NCBI RefSeq assembly: GCF_041053055.1
Contig: NZ_CP163443.1
Span: 6,369,001 to 6,433,000 of the forward strand
DNA from: Streptomyces sp. R41
Lineage (GTDB): Bacteria; Actinomycetota; Actinomycetes; Streptomycetales; Streptomycetaceae
Reading direction: 5' to 3'
Length of the DNA: 64,000 bases
The position numbers were made by a program, and so were the translations under genes. Within the stretch, counting starts at the first letter, position 1. Every line of letters begins with the position of its first letter. Below, piece by piece: positions 35,824 to 45,355 of this stretch. Under the pieces are notes generated by a model. It did no database searches and was not told the origin of the DNA. It saw only the letters and a list, made by a program, of their open reading frames with translations.

Positions 35824-38691
35824 GTGGACGACTATGCGGGACGGGTACTGGCCGACCGCTACCGCCTGCCGCTGCCGCCGTCCGACGAGTACGAACTCGC
35901 CGAGAGCCGGGCCTTCGACACCTACAGCGGGCAGGAAGTCCTGGTACGGCAGGTGCCGTTGCCGGAGGTCGTCGAGGCCGAGGTGCTCGACGCGGACGGG
36001 CTGCCCGAGGGTTTCGTGGCACGCGACGGCGGGGTGCGGCGGCCGTCCGCGCGGACCACGCGCCGCCCCACCGAACCGGCTGTGCGGCGGGCGATCGAGG
36101 CCGCGCAGGCTGCCGCGCAGATACCCGACCATCCCCGGCTCGACCAGGTCTTCGACGTGTTCGCCGAGGGCGGGTCGCTGTGGATAGTGAGCGAGTTGGT
36201 GCCCGCGAGGCCGCTGGCCGCGCTGCTCGCCGAGAAGCCGCTGAGCCCCTATCGGGCCGCCGAGGTCGCCTCCGACGTGCTCACCGCGCTGCGGGTGCTG
36301 CACGCGCACGGGTGGGTGCACGGGAACATCACCGTGCGCACGGTGCTCGTCTGCGACGACGGCCGCGTGATGCTCACCGGCCTGGCGGCCGGGGCCGCGG
36401 AGGAGGCGCTGTGCGGGTACGACCCGGTACCGGCCCGGGAGGACTTCGGGACTGAGCCCGGGGGCGGGGCCGGGGCGGGCTCCGGTGGTGGCACGGGGCA
36501 GGCGGCGAACGGCGGTTCGCCCGGCGCGGGCGGAGGTGCTCAGCGGGGTGCTGGGGCCCGTGCGTCGGGCGGGCCGAGCGGTGCCGGAGTCCGTGGTCCG
36601 GGTGGGGCCGGGTTCGGCGGCGGAGGTTCGCATGGTGTGGCCGTGGCGGCCACGGCGCCCGGCGCCGATCCGGAAGCCGCGCGACGGGCCGCGATCGAGG
36701 CCCGGGCGGAGCGGGGGACGCCCGCGGGAGGCGCGGCGGGCGTAGGCCGACGTGCGCTCGAAGCGGGCGGAGCGGGCGGGGCAGGCGGCACGGAGGGAGT
36801 CGGCGGTGACATCCGCGCGGCGCGCGCCGGGGCCATCGCCGCGTACCGCGCCGGAGCGCGAGCCGCCGCCCGCGTACAGGAAGAGGAACGGAGCAACCAG
36901 GTCGCGCTGCCCGCACCCAGGCCCTCGGCACAGGGCGAACACGCCGCCGACGCCTCGGCACCCACGGCCCAGGTTCCCGGACACGGTGGCTCGCCCCTGC
37001 TGCCCGGGCAGGACGGTTCGCCCCATGTCACCGGGTACGGCGGCGCACCCCAAGTCACGGGTTACAGCGGCCCGCCCCAGCTCCCGGGCCACGGCACCGA
37101 GCAGCGCCCCCACACCGCACCTCCCGGCCAGATAGCCGACCCGTACGGGGTCGGGGGCGGCACCAGCTGGCATGGCGCCCAGCCGCGTACCGGAACCCCT
37201 GGTGGCGTCCATGGTCAAGGGCGTGCCGCGCTCCCCGGAGGCGTGAACGGCGCCTCGGCCGGAGGGAACGGCACCCCTGAGCTCGCGCCCGGGCAGCAGT
37301 CCGCGGGCGGGCATGGCGGTCCCGGTGCCTCAGCGGCCGTCGGTGGTCCGGACAACACCCAGGGCCAGGGCGGCCGTTGGGACGAGCTCGTCGCCGGGGC
37401 GCCGCCGCGCCGGGGACCGAGCACCGCGCTCGCGGCGGAGCGGGCCCGGCAGGCGCGGATGGCCGTGGTCGGGCCCGTGACCGAGCGGTGGGCGCCGGAG
37501 CAGGCCTATCCGGTGCAGGAGAACTGGCAGTTGGCGGCGCCGATCGGGTCCGCGACCGACCTGTGGGCGCTGGGCGCGCTGCTCTTCCGTGCCGTGCAGG
37601 GGCACGCGCCCTACCCGGAGGAGAACACCGCGGAGCTCGTGCAGTTGGTGTGCGCGGAACCGCCCGCGTTCGCCGAGGAGTGCGGGCCGCTCAGGCCGGT
37701 CGTGGAGTCGCTGCTGCGCCAGGACCCCACCGAACGACTCGACTTCGAGGAACTGCGCGGCTGGCTGCGCTCCCTCGTGCGGTCCGCGCCGGAGCCCGAG
37801 GCCGGGGCCCATGTCATCGCGGCGCCGCCCGTCGACCCGAGCCGGCTGCCGATCGTACGGCGTCGGGGTGAGCTCGTCCGCAGACGCCGCGCCGGGCTGC
37901 CCGCGACCAGCCCGCACGCCCGCCACAAGCGCGCCAAGCAGGAGAAGCCGGCGAGGCCCCGCCGCCTGGGCCGGAATCTGCTCCTGCTGGTCCTCCTTCT
38001 GCTGGCCGCGGCGATCACGTACGCCATGGTCTTCATGCCGAAGGCCGAGTCGAGCAGCGGCAGCGGTACGGACGGGGATCGGACCGGTGCCGCCGGAGAC
38101 GTCAGCCCGGCCCCCGACACCAGCGGCGACAGCAAGGCGAGCAGCGAGCCGCGGCCCGACCAGACCTCCCCCGGCGAGAACAAGAGCCCGTCGGGGGCGT
38201 CCAGTTCGACGAAGTCGCAGACCGGCGACCCCGATGTCGCCCAGGGATTCAAGCTCCGCAAGGATCCGGAAGGCTTCAGCGTCGCGGTCGCCGACGGCTG
38301 GGACCGTTCGCCGAAGAACGGAAGCGGCCAGGTCGTGTACTCCCACGGGGACTTCGAGCTCATCGTCGTACCCGGCCGGGACAGCACGGCGACGTACGGC
38401 AGCGACCCGATGACGTATCAGCGGGAGAGCGAGAAGGAACTGCAGCCGTTCCGGGACTCGACCTGGGCCACGTCCAGCGGGATGCGGCGGATCGACGTGG
38501 GTGGACGGACCATGGCCGAGGGGCAGTTCACCTGGCAGGACTCCGCGGGGCGCTCGCTGTACGTGCGCAACCTCGCGATCCTCATCGGCGGGCGCTACCA
38601 CGTGGTGCAACTGCGCGGTCCGGAGGCCGAACGGGACGAGGTGACGCGGCTGTACGAGCAGGCGTCGGCGACGTATCAGGTCACGGGCTGA
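35824..38691 (+). CDS. Transmembrane Ser/Thr kinase-like protein 2: predicted pseudokinase with large insert
   Basis: A 955-residue protein with the kinase fold recognisable (YRLPLP..., LWIVSELVPARPLAALL, ATDLWALGALLF) but without catalytic residues. The Lys strand reads VLVRQV (Arg42), the HRD loop reads VHGNI (166-168) and DFG reads TGLA (185-188). Between this and the C-lobe (APEQAYPVQENW, about 555) lie some 350 Gly/Ala/Pro-rich residues replacing the activation segment. A membrane helix near 718-738 (LLLLVLLLLAAAITYAMVF) precedes an extracellular domain with GFSVAVADGWDRSPKN, related to those of its neighbours. Probably a scaffold or regulator. GTG 35824 has GGGGGAGG upstream. Confidence 0.85.
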   Translation: MDDYAGRVLADRYRLPLPPSDEYELAESRAFDTYSGQEVLVRQVPLPEVVEAEVLDADGLPEGFVARDGGVRRPSARTTRRPTEPAVRRAIEAAQAAAQIPDHPRLDQVFDVFAEGGSLWIVSELVPARPLAALLAEKPLSPYRAAEVASDVLTALRVLHAHGWVHGNITVRTVLVCDDGRVMLTGLAAGAAEEALCGYDPVPAREDFGTEPGGGAGAGSGGGTGQAANGGSPGAGGGAQRGAGARASGGPSGAGVRGPGGAGFGGGGSHGVAVAATAPGADPEAARRAAIEARAERGTPAGGAAGVGRRALEAGGAGGAGGTEGVGGDIRAARAGAIAAYRAGARAAARVQEEERSNQVALPAPRPSAQGEHAADASAPTAQVPGHGGSPLLPGQDGSPHVTGYGGAPQVTGYSGPPQLPGHGTEQRPHTAPPGQIADPYGVGGGTSWHGAQPRTGTPGGVHGQGRAALPGGVNGASAGGNGTPELAPGQQSAGGHGGPGASAAVGGPDNTQGQGGRWDELVAGAPPRRGPSTALAAERARQARMAVVGPVTERWAPEQAYPVQENWQLAAPIGSATDLWALGALLFRAVQGHAPYPEENTAELVQLVCAEPPAFAEECGPLRPVVESLLRQDPTERLDFEELRGWLRSLVRSAPEPEAGAHVIAAPPVDPSRLPIVRRRGELVRRRRAGLPATSPHARHKRAKQEKPARPRRLGRNLLLLVLLLLAAAITYAMVFMPKAESSSGSGTDGDRTGAAGDVSPAPDTSGDSKASSEPRPDQTSPGENKSPSGASSSTKSQTGDPDVAQGFKLRKDPEGFSVAVADGWDRSPKNGSGQVVYSHGDFELIVVPGRDSTATYGSDPMTYQRESEKELQPFRDSTWATSSGMRRIDVGGRTMAEGQFTWQDSAGRSLYVRNLAILIGGRYHVVQLRGPEAERDEVTRLYEQASATYQVTG

Positions 38692-38847
38692 GCCGTTCAC
38701 CGTCCCATCCGGCCCTGAACACCGAATGGTTCCCTCCCGTACCCGGAAGGGAGAACCGTCACAGTGCGGTCTCCGTACGACCCCGCCGGTTCCCTGCGCG
38801 GGGGCCGCTCTTTAGTCTGACCCCTGTCAAGACCATTGCGGGGAAAC

Positions 38848-40479
38848 GTGAATCAGATGCAGGGCCTGCTCCTCGCGGGCCGCTACCGGCTTGTCGACAT
38901 CATCGGCAGCGGTGGCATGGGCCGAGTGTGGCGCGCTCACGACGAGGTGCTGCACCGCGCGGTCGCGGTCAAGGAGCTGACCGCCGCGCTCTATGTCGCC
39001 GAGGGCGACCTGGCCCGGCTGCTCGCCCGCACCCATGCCGAGGCGCGGGCCGCCGCCCGGATCAACCACGCGGCCGTCGTCACCGTGCATGACGTCCTGG
39101 AGCACGACAACCGGCCGTGGATCGTCATGGAGCTGGTCGAGGGCAACTCGCTGGCCGACGAGGTCAAGGAGCAGGGGCGCATCCAACCGGCCGAGGCGGC
39201 GCGCATCGGCCTGTGGGTGCTGCGGGCGCTGCGCGCCGCGCACGCCGCCGGCGTCCTGCACCGTGACGTCAAGCCCGGCAACGTCCTGCTCGGCGAGGAC
39301 GGCCGTGTCCTGCTCACCGACTTCGGCATCGCCCAGATAGAGGGCGACACCACGATCACCCGCACCGGAGAGGTCGTCGGCTCGGTCGACTACCTCGCCC
39401 CCGAGCGGGTACGCGGCCACGACCCGGGCCCGGCCTCCGACCTGTGGGCGCTCGGCGCGACGCTGTACACGGCGGTCGAGGGCAGGTCGCCGTTCCGCCG
39501 CACCTCGCCCATCGGCACCATGCAGGCCGTCGTCGAGGAGGAACCCGCCGAACCGGTCAACGCGGGTGCGCTGGGGCCCGTCCTCGCCGCGCTGCTGCGC
39601 AAGGATCCGGCCGAGCGGCCCGGCGCGGCGCAGGCCGAGCACATGCTTGCCGAGGCGGCGGCGGGACGACTGTCGAGTGCGGCGCAGTCGTATGCGCCGA
39701 CGGGGCAGGCGGGGTACGACACCACGGAGACGGGGACCGGCACCGGTACCCGCGCGCAGACGGTCGCCGCCACGCCGTATCCGCCGGTGACGATCGGGCC
39801 CGTGCCCGCGCCGCCGAAGCGGCACCGCCTGCGCACGTTCGCCCTGGTCGTCGCCCTCGCGGCGATCGTCGGCGGGGGTGTCGCGGTCGCGCTGCAGCAG
39901 TTCGGCACGGGCAGCCCCGGCGACTCCGCCTCTGCATCGTCGACTCCGAGTGTCAGTGCCAGTGCCAGTGCCACGCCGAGCGACGAGGGCGGTCAGGGGG
40001 CGGTTCCCGCCGGTTGGGAGCGGCGCAACGACCCGGTGGGCTTCAGCATCTCCCTGCCCAAGGGGTGGAAGCGGTCCGTCTCCATCGACCAGGACGGCCT
40101 CCGGCAGGTCGACTACTCGCCCGACAAGGGCAAGCACCTCGTGCGGGTCGCCGTCGACACCGCGCCGGACTTCCGCACCTCGTACGAGCACATGAGCTAC
40201 CTGGAGCAGCGGGTCTCACAGCGGCTGCAGGACTACAAGCAGCTGAGCCTCAAGGAGGAGCTATTCCGCGACCTGCCGGGCGTCCGCTGGGAGTACACGT
40301 GGAACGCGCTGGCCAAGGACCCGCCGCACTACTTCCCGGGGCCCTACCGTGCGATCGACGTCGGGTACATGAACAGTGACGGCACCGAGTACGCCATCTA
40401 CGCGGCCTCGCCGGCCGACGACTGGGCCACCACCAGAAAGCAGTTCGACTGGATCCTGCGGGGCTTCCAGGAGGGTTGA
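38848..40479 (+). CDS. Transmembrane Ser/Thr protein kinase 3 of the array
   Basis: A 543-residue active-type kinase: Gly loop IGSGGMGRVW, Lys42 in VAVKEL, HRD 138-140, DFG 158-160, APE 184-186. A membrane helix at about 331-350 (FALVVALAAIVGGGVAVAL) is followed by a Ser-rich linker and a roughly 150-residue extracellular domain that begins GFSISLPKGWKRSVS, homologous to that of kinase 1. Start GTG 38848 follows GGGGAAA; ATG 38857 is possible. A TAGTCT -10-like sequence at 38814-38819 suggests its own promoter. The downstream neighbour is a scar region rather than the next kinase. Confidence 0.92.
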   Translation: MNQMQGLLLAGRYRLVDIIGSGGMGRVWRAHDEVLHRAVAVKELTAALYVAEGDLARLLARTHAEARAAARINHAAVVTVHDVLEHDNRPWIVMELVEGNSLADEVKEQGRIQPAEAARIGLWVLRALRAAHAAGVLHRDVKPGNVLLGEDGRVLLTDFGIAQIEGDTTITRTGEVVGSVDYLAPERVRGHDPGPASDLWALGATLYTAVEGRSPFRRTSPIGTMQAVVEEEPAEPVNAGALGPVLAALLRKDPAERPGAAQAEHMLAEAAAGRLSSAAQSYAPTGQAGYDTTETGTGTGTRAQTVAATPYPPVTIGPVPAPPKRHRLRTFALVVALAAIVGGGVAVALQQFGTGSPGDSASASSTPSVSASASATPSDEGGQGAVPAGWERRNDPVGFSISLPKGWKRSVSIDQDGLRQVDYSPDKGKHLVRVAVDTAPDFRTSYEHMSYLEQRVSQRLQDYKQLSLKEELFRDLPGVRWEYTWNALAKDPPHYFPGPYRAIDVGYMNSDGTEYAIYAASPADDWATTRKQFDWILRGFQEG

Positions 40480-40511
40480 TCCGAGTGGAACAGAAGGTTC
40501 CGCTGTCACTG

Positions 40512-40665
40512 TGGTAGCTCTCATCGCCCCGGAGCGGGTGTTGGGGAAGCGGCCGGGTCCTGCCTCCGATCTCTGGTCGCCCGGCGTGGTGCTGTACGCG
40601 GCGACGGAGGCGTCTCGCCGTTCCGTCGCAGCAACACCCCGGTGACCCTGCAGTCCGTCCGACTC
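40512..40665 (+). pseudogene. Fragment of a Ser/Thr kinase gene (C-lobe piece, frameshifted)
   Basis: The sequence encodes IAPERVLGKRPGPASDLW, GVVLYAATE and, after a one-base frame change near 40610, SPFRRSNTPVTLQSV. It matches kinase 5 of this array (DNA 44355-44505) almost codon for codon, so it is the remains of a duplicate or recombined kinase copy. Nothing before or after it continues the kinase fold. Confidence 0.85.
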
Positions 40666-41014
40666 CCGGCTGGGGACACCCTGCATACCGTCGGCGTCCT
40701 GATAGGGGACGACGACTTCACGAAACGCGGTCGCGTATCGGCCCATCCGAAAATCGCGTGGGCCGATACGTCAACGATTCGAAGTCGACCCCGAGCGCTT
40801 CCCGTCCACTCTTAGGTGAGCGAAGCTCGCTGGCGAATGACAGTACAGAGGGCGCCGACAACCACTGTGCTTCAGCGAGGGGTAATCCGCAGTCGGTCGG
40901 CGTCACCTTCATCGTTCGCACCGAGGAAGTTCCCGCTTTGGTTCTAACTATTCGATTCCGTGCCCCAATGGCACCTATCTGAATCGTAGTTACGGCGGGT
41001 CGTTGTGCGGGGGC
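40666..41014. other. Non-coding stretch with an 11-bp hairpin
   Basis: No convincing gene. GTATCGGCCCA (40735-40745) and TGGGCCGATAC (40759-40769) form a perfect stem with a 13-base loop. Base composition is less GC-rich than in the neighbouring kinases. Part of the scar between kinases 3 and 4. Confidence 0.5.
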
Positions 41015-41428
41015 TCAGGCATAGTCCGAGCAAGAACGGACTATCGTACTCCCTTCAATGACCGCCACCTGCGCGCCGATGTAGTCGAGATCATCGCCGG
41101 AGGGCGACGCGTAAGTGGTGAAGGAGGTAGTCGATCCGTTTCCGTCGTATTCAGAATGCCAGGGCCAATCCGTTACCCATCCAGTGCCGCCGTCTACGGA
41201 AAAGAGTCGAATGGCCACATGGTGACCATCGGCAGCGGTGTCCTTGACCCAACCGCTGATGTCCACATGGTTGGCTGTCCAGTTGGTGAACGTGAGACTC
41301 CCCGAGGCGCCGGTCACCGAGCACGCGGCTCCGCCACTCGCCGCGCTGGCATTGGTCACTGTGGTCGTAGCGAATATCGCCACCGCCGCGACGCTCGTGA
41401 CGGAAAGGCGCTTCAATGTGTTTCCCAT
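41015..41428 (-). CDS. Hypothetical small secreted protein in the kinase-array scar
   Basis: I do not recognise this 137-residue protein. The signal peptide is clear (MGNTLKRLSVTSVAAVAIFA, cleavage near TNASA). The mature region of about 105 residues has two cysteines (near each end: AACSVTG and VRSCSDYA), is rich in Gly/Ser/Thr/Trp and appears beta-structured (HVDISGWVKDTAADGHHVAI, GTGWVTDWPWHSEYDG). Such short secreted proteins are common in Streptomyces and usually uncharacterised. ATG 41428 is used; ribosome site is weak. Flanking kinase and transposase debris suggest acquisition by transfer. Confidence 0.6.
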   Translation of the reverse strand: MGNTLKRLSVTSVAAVAIFATTTVTNASAASGGAACSVTGASGSLTFTNWTANHVDISGWVKDTAADGHHVAIRLFSVDGGTGWVTDWPWHSEYDGNGSTTSFTTYASPSGDDLDYIGAQVAVIEGSTIVRSCSDYA

Positions 41429-41536
41429 AAGGAAAATGTAAGGGTTCCATGATCCACGTGACAGCATGATTCAAGCCACTCGTTTTGCCCTGTGTGGCGT
41501 GTATACCTTGGTGATTTGCCATGCTTTGTGTCTTTT

Positions 41537-41764
41537 TCAAAACAGGTTGTGGCCGAAAATGATCGCCCCTGGTCGCCCGGCCGACCTGGTCACGCACGCC
41601 GACGAACTGGCCGAAACTTTGCCGGTGGCGAAGTCCGGATGGGCCTCGAGCAGGACCTTCAGCAGACCCGGCGCGCGTTCGGCGAGCAGGTGGATGACCG
41701 CGTGGGTGTAGGCGTGGGCGGTGGACTCGCTGATCCCGACCCCGGCAGCGAGCGTTGAGGCGCC
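41537..41764 (-). pseudogene. Remnant of an IS5-type transposase
   Basis: The stretch LAAGVGISESTAHAYTHAVI HLLAERAPGLLKVLLEAHPD corresponds to the N-terminal helix-turn-helix segment of Streptomyces IS5-family transposases, after which the frame departs (FATGKVSASSSACV) without the DDE catalytic core. No start codon or terminal repeats are evident. The 150 bp to the right (41765-41917) has no assignable gene before kinase 4. Confidence 0.6.
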
Positions 41765-41917
41765 GTTCCATCGCGGTGGCCTCGTCGATCCGGCCCAGCA
41801 TGGTCCGCGCCAAGGCCTGAGTTCCCTGGAGTGTGCCACCGGCAGTCTTGGGGCGGCGGCACACTTGGCCGGTCGGCGCCCCGGAGCCGATCCGTCCGGT
41901 GCGGCATGATGGGGCGC

Positions 41918-43549
41918 ATGGGGACCGAGGGGGAGAACGTCCGTGTGATCGCCGGCCGTTACCGGCTGGAGGCCAGGATCGGACGGGGCGGCATGGGCGT
42001 CGTATGGCGCGCCACCGACCAACTGCTCGGCCGCCGGGTCGCGGTGAAGGAACTCGCGGTCGACGACTCGCTCTCGGAGGACGAGGCCCGGCAGCAGCGC
42101 GAACGCACCCTGCGCGAGGCCCGCGCCGTCGCGCAGCTGCACCACCCGCACATCATCGTCGTGCACGACGTGGTCGTGGACGACGAACGCCCGTACATCG
42201 TCATGGAGTTGATCGACGGCGGCTCGCTCGCCGAGCGGATCTCCAGCAACGGCCCTGTCGACGCGCGCGAGGCCGCCCGCATCGGCATCGACCTGCTGGG
42301 CGCGCTGCGCCGCGCGCACGACGCGGGTGTTCTGCACCGGGACCTCAAGCCCGCCAACGTCCTGATGGAGGCGGGCACCGACCGTGTCGTCCTCACCGAC
42401 TTCGGTATCGCCCAGGTCGCGGGTGCGACGACGCTCACCGAGAGCGGGGCGTTCGTCGGCTCGCCCGAGTACACCGCGCCCGAGCGGATGTCCGGGGTCA
42501 GGACGGGCCCCGAGTCCGACCTGTGGTCGCTCGGCGCATTGCTGTGCACGGTCCTGAGCGGCGAATCGCCGTTCCGGCGCGACTCGTTGGGCGGCATCCT
42601 GCACGCGGTCGTCGTCGACGAGATCCGTCCGCCCGCGCAGGCCGCGCCGCTGCTGCCCGTCGTACGAGGGCTGCTGGAACGCGATCCCGAACGGCGGCTC
42701 GACGCGGCGGAGGCGGAGCGGATGCTGCGCGCCTTCCGCGACACGGGCCGTACACCACGGCTGCAAACCCCGTACACGCCCACGCAGCGTGACGTACCCA
42801 GGCCGAAGCCCGTGCTCTCGCCGCCACCGCCTCCTGTCGCCGCGCCTGAGCGCCCGACGAGGCCTTCCACGCGGGGCGTCCTCGTCGCCGCCGCGCTGGT
42901 GGCCGCGATGGCCGGGGCGGGGGTGTCGGCGGCGGCGCTTCTGATGAACCACGGCGGGGGCGGTACGCCGTCCCCGGCGAGCACGTCCGCGTCCAGGTCC
43001 ACGCCGGGTACGTCGCAGAGCGCGTCGGAGTCGACGCCGGCGTCCCCGAGCCCCGCGCCCACCGTCACCGTGACCCGGCAGCAGACGCCGACCACCACCG
43101 GTCGCAAGGCGCCTTCGGGTTACCGCCTCGCGCCGGATCCAGGCGGCTTCTCGCTCGCCGTGCCCGACGACTTCACGCGCGATCCGCAGGGCGAGCGCGT
43201 CTTCTACATGTCACCGGGGCAGACCTTCCGCCTCGGCATCAAGGTCGCCGATCCCGAGACGGGCGGCCCGCTCACGGTGATGCGGCGGGCGGACGCCAAG
43301 GGGCCCTCCACGAACCCGGGCTACCGCGACGGCGCCGTCACGAGCACCACGCACAACGGACAGCCCGCCGCGCTCTGGGAGTTCACCTGGAACGGCTTCA
43401 CCAAGGCGGAGGGCGCCCGGCACACGTACGACCTGTGCTGGGAGGAGGGCGGCCGGATGTACGACGTGTGGGTCTCGGCGCCGGTCGGGAAGGTGACGGA
43501 GGCGAAGGAGTACTTCGACGTTGCGGTGGACACGTTCGTGGCGTCGTAA
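41918..43549 (+). CDS. Transmembrane Ser/Thr protein kinase 4 of the array
   Basis: A 543-residue kinase with all catalytic motifs: IGRGGMGVVW, Lys44 in VAVKEL, HRD 140-142 (VLHRDLKPAN), DFG 161-163, APE in YTAPERM. A membrane helix lies at about 321-343 (VLVAAALVAAMAGAGVSAAAL), then a Ser/Thr/Pro linker and an extracellular domain (GFSLAVPDDFTRDPQGERVF) related to the others in the array. ATG 41918 is preferred; ATGs at 41906 and 41909 are in frame. Kinase 5 follows 91 bp downstream, so these two may be co-transcribed. Confidence 0.92.
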   Translation: MGTEGENVRVIAGRYRLEARIGRGGMGVVWRATDQLLGRRVAVKELAVDDSLSEDEARQQRERTLREARAVAQLHHPHIIVVHDVVVDDERPYIVMELIDGGSLAERISSNGPVDAREAARIGIDLLGALRRAHDAGVLHRDLKPANVLMEAGTDRVVLTDFGIAQVAGATTLTESGAFVGSPEYTAPERMSGVRTGPESDLWSLGALLCTVLSGESPFRRDSLGGILHAVVVDEIRPPAQAAPLLPVVRGLLERDPERRLDAAEAERMLRAFRDTGRTPRLQTPYTPTQRDVPRPKPVLSPPPPPVAAPERPTRPSTRGVLVAAALVAAMAGAGVSAAALLMNHGGGGTPSPASTSASRSTPGTSQSASESTPASPSPAPTVTVTRQQTPTTTGRKAPSGYRLAPDPGGFSLAVPDDFTRDPQGERVFYMSPGQTFRLGIKVADPETGGPLTVMRRADAKGPSTNPGYRDGAVTSTTHNGQPAALWEFTWNGFTKAEGARHTYDLCWEEGGRMYDVWVSAPVGKVTEAKEYFDVAVDTFVAS

Positions 43550-43640
43550 CAGGAGATATGGGATGGCGCGCGTCACGGGTCTGTGACCGGAAAGCGATCG
43601 GGCTGGAAGCCGAAGCACTTGCCGCGATAGAGATGGACCT

Positions 43641-45311
43641 ATGAGCAACAACGGGGGAGTCCCTTACGGAGCCGACCAGCCAACCAGTTTCGGTCTGCAA
43701 CCGCCGCGGCCGGGTGTGCCCGCACAGCAGTCGGGCGTGCCGGCGCAGCAGCCCGGCGTCCCGTACCCGGGCAATCCGTATGCCGCGCCCACCCAGGCCG
43801 TGCCTGAGCAGCAGGCGCAGGAACCGGGAGCCGGACGACTGATCGCCGGCCGTTACCGGCTCCTCTCCAAGCTCGGCCACGGCGGCATGGGCACCGTCTG
43901 GCGGGCCAAGGACGAGACGGTGGACCGTGAGGTCGCCGTCAAGGAGCCGCGCGTCCCGGACCATCTTCCCGAGCGCGAACGCGCCAACGCCTTCGAGCGG
44001 ATGCGTCGCGAGGCGCGCGCGGCGGCGCGGCTCGACCACCCGGCCGTCGTGAACGTCCACGACGTCGCGGTCGTGGACGGACAGCCGTGGATCGTCATGG
44101 AGTTGGTGCAGGGCCGCTCGCTGGGCGACGCCCTCCAGGAGGGCACGCTCGGCGTCCGCGAGGCCGCGCGCGTCGGCCTGGAGGTCCTGGGCGCCCTTGA
44201 GGCCGCGCACGCGGCGGGCATCCTGCACCGTGACGTCAAGCCCGACAACGTCCTGCTCGGCCGCCACGACCGCGTCGTCCTCACCGACTTCGGCATCGCC
44301 CAGATCGAGGGCGAGACGAACCTGACGGACACCGGCGGCTTCGTCGGCTCACCCGAATACATCGCCCCGGAGCGGGTGTTGGGCCAGCGCCCCGGCCCGG
44401 CCTCCGACCTCTGGTCGCTCGGTGTGGTGCTCTACGCGGCGACGGAGGGCGTCTCCCCGTTCCGCCGCAGCAACACGCCCGCCACGCTCCAGTCGGTCCT
44501 CAACTCCACGCCCGCACCGCCCGCTCCGGCGAACGGTTCGCTCGCGGAGGTGATCAACGGCCTCCTCGGCAAGGACCCGTCCCGGCGCCCCGACGCGGCC
44601 CGGGTCCGCCGGCTCCTGGAGGCGGCCGCGCAGCCGCCCGCAACGGCGCCGACGCAGGTCGTGCAGATCGCGGGGCCGGGCGGCAAGGGCCTGCGGGTCG
44701 GCCGTAAGACCCTGTTCGGCCTCGGCGCGGCGTTCGTCGCGGCGGCGGTGGCGGCATACCTGGTGATCGCGAACCCGTTCGCGGGACCGCTGCCGGAGGG
44801 CTGGAAGACGCGGCACGAGGCGGACGTCGCCGCGACGCTGGCGGTGCCCAAGGACTACCAGAGATCCACGCCGGACCGGAGTTCGGACAAGACGCACTGG
44901 GTCACCTACACCGACTGGAGCGGCAGCATCTGGATCGGCCTGACCCTCGCCAAGAAGTCCGAGGACGCGAGCAAGCAGATCAAGGACTCCGCGCGGGCCG
45001 AAATGTACGCCGACGACGGTGAGTTCAAAGACAGCGGTGCGTACCAGCTGAGCATGCCCGAGGGCCCGAGGACGACCCCCGAGGGGAACACGACGTACCA
45101 CGGCAAGGAGTCCGCCGAGAACACGGTCGTCTACACGACCACCGACAGCCAGAACCCCCGCCCCCGCGAGCTGAAGATCTTCTACTACAAGTCCTCGGCG
45201 GGGGACATGTACAAGCTCACGGTCAGCTACCCGGGCAAGGGCGACTTCACGGCCCGGGGCCGTGAAGTCGCCAAGGCGGCGATCGCGAACTTGGACATCG
45301 ACAAGCTGTAA
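43641..45311 (+). CDS. Transmembrane Ser/Thr protein kinase 5 of the array
   Basis: A 556-residue kinase with an N-terminal Pro/Gln-rich extension (1-65, containing repeated GVPAQQ) before the kinase domain. Motifs: LGHGGMGTVW, Lys101 in VAVKEP, HRD 196-198 (ILHRDVKPDN), DFG 216-218, APE in YIAPERV. One membrane helix near 356-378 (LFGLGAAFVAAAVAAYLVI) precedes an extracellular domain of about 175 residues (ATLAVPKDYQRSTPD...). It is the apparent parent of the kinase fragment at 40.5 kb. It ends convergent with a lipoprotein gene, sharing a hairpin terminator. Confidence 0.92.
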   Translation: MSNNGGVPYGADQPTSFGLQPPRPGVPAQQSGVPAQQPGVPYPGNPYAAPTQAVPEQQAQEPGAGRLIAGRYRLLSKLGHGGMGTVWRAKDETVDREVAVKEPRVPDHLPERERANAFERMRREARAAARLDHPAVVNVHDVAVVDGQPWIVMELVQGRSLGDALQEGTLGVREAARVGLEVLGALEAAHAAGILHRDVKPDNVLLGRHDRVVLTDFGIAQIEGETNLTDTGGFVGSPEYIAPERVLGQRPGPASDLWSLGVVLYAATEGVSPFRRSNTPATLQSVLNSTPAPPAPANGSLAEVINGLLGKDPSRRPDAARVRRLLEAAAQPPATAPTQVVQIAGPGGKGLRVGRKTLFGLGAAFVAAAVAAYLVIANPFAGPLPEGWKTRHEADVAATLAVPKDYQRSTPDRSSDKTHWVTYTDWSGSIWIGLTLAKKSEDASKQIKDSARAEMYADDGEFKDSGAYQLSMPEGPRTTPEGNTTYHGKESAENTVVYTTTDSQNPRPRELKIFYYKSSAGDMYKLTVSYPGKGDFTARGREVAKAAIANLDIDKL

Positions 45312-45327
45312 GAAGCTTCTTCGGATG

Positions 45328-45355
45328 GGCTCAGGCGAGCTTGGCCGCCTGAGCC
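45328..45355. terminator. Bidirectional hairpin between kinase 5 and the lipoprotein gene
   Basis: GGCTCAGGCG (45328-45337) pairs perfectly with CGCCTGAGCC (45346-45355). The left half includes the stop codon region of the lipoprotein gene on the minus strand, and the hairpin lies 17 bp beyond the kinase stop. Confidence 0.65.
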
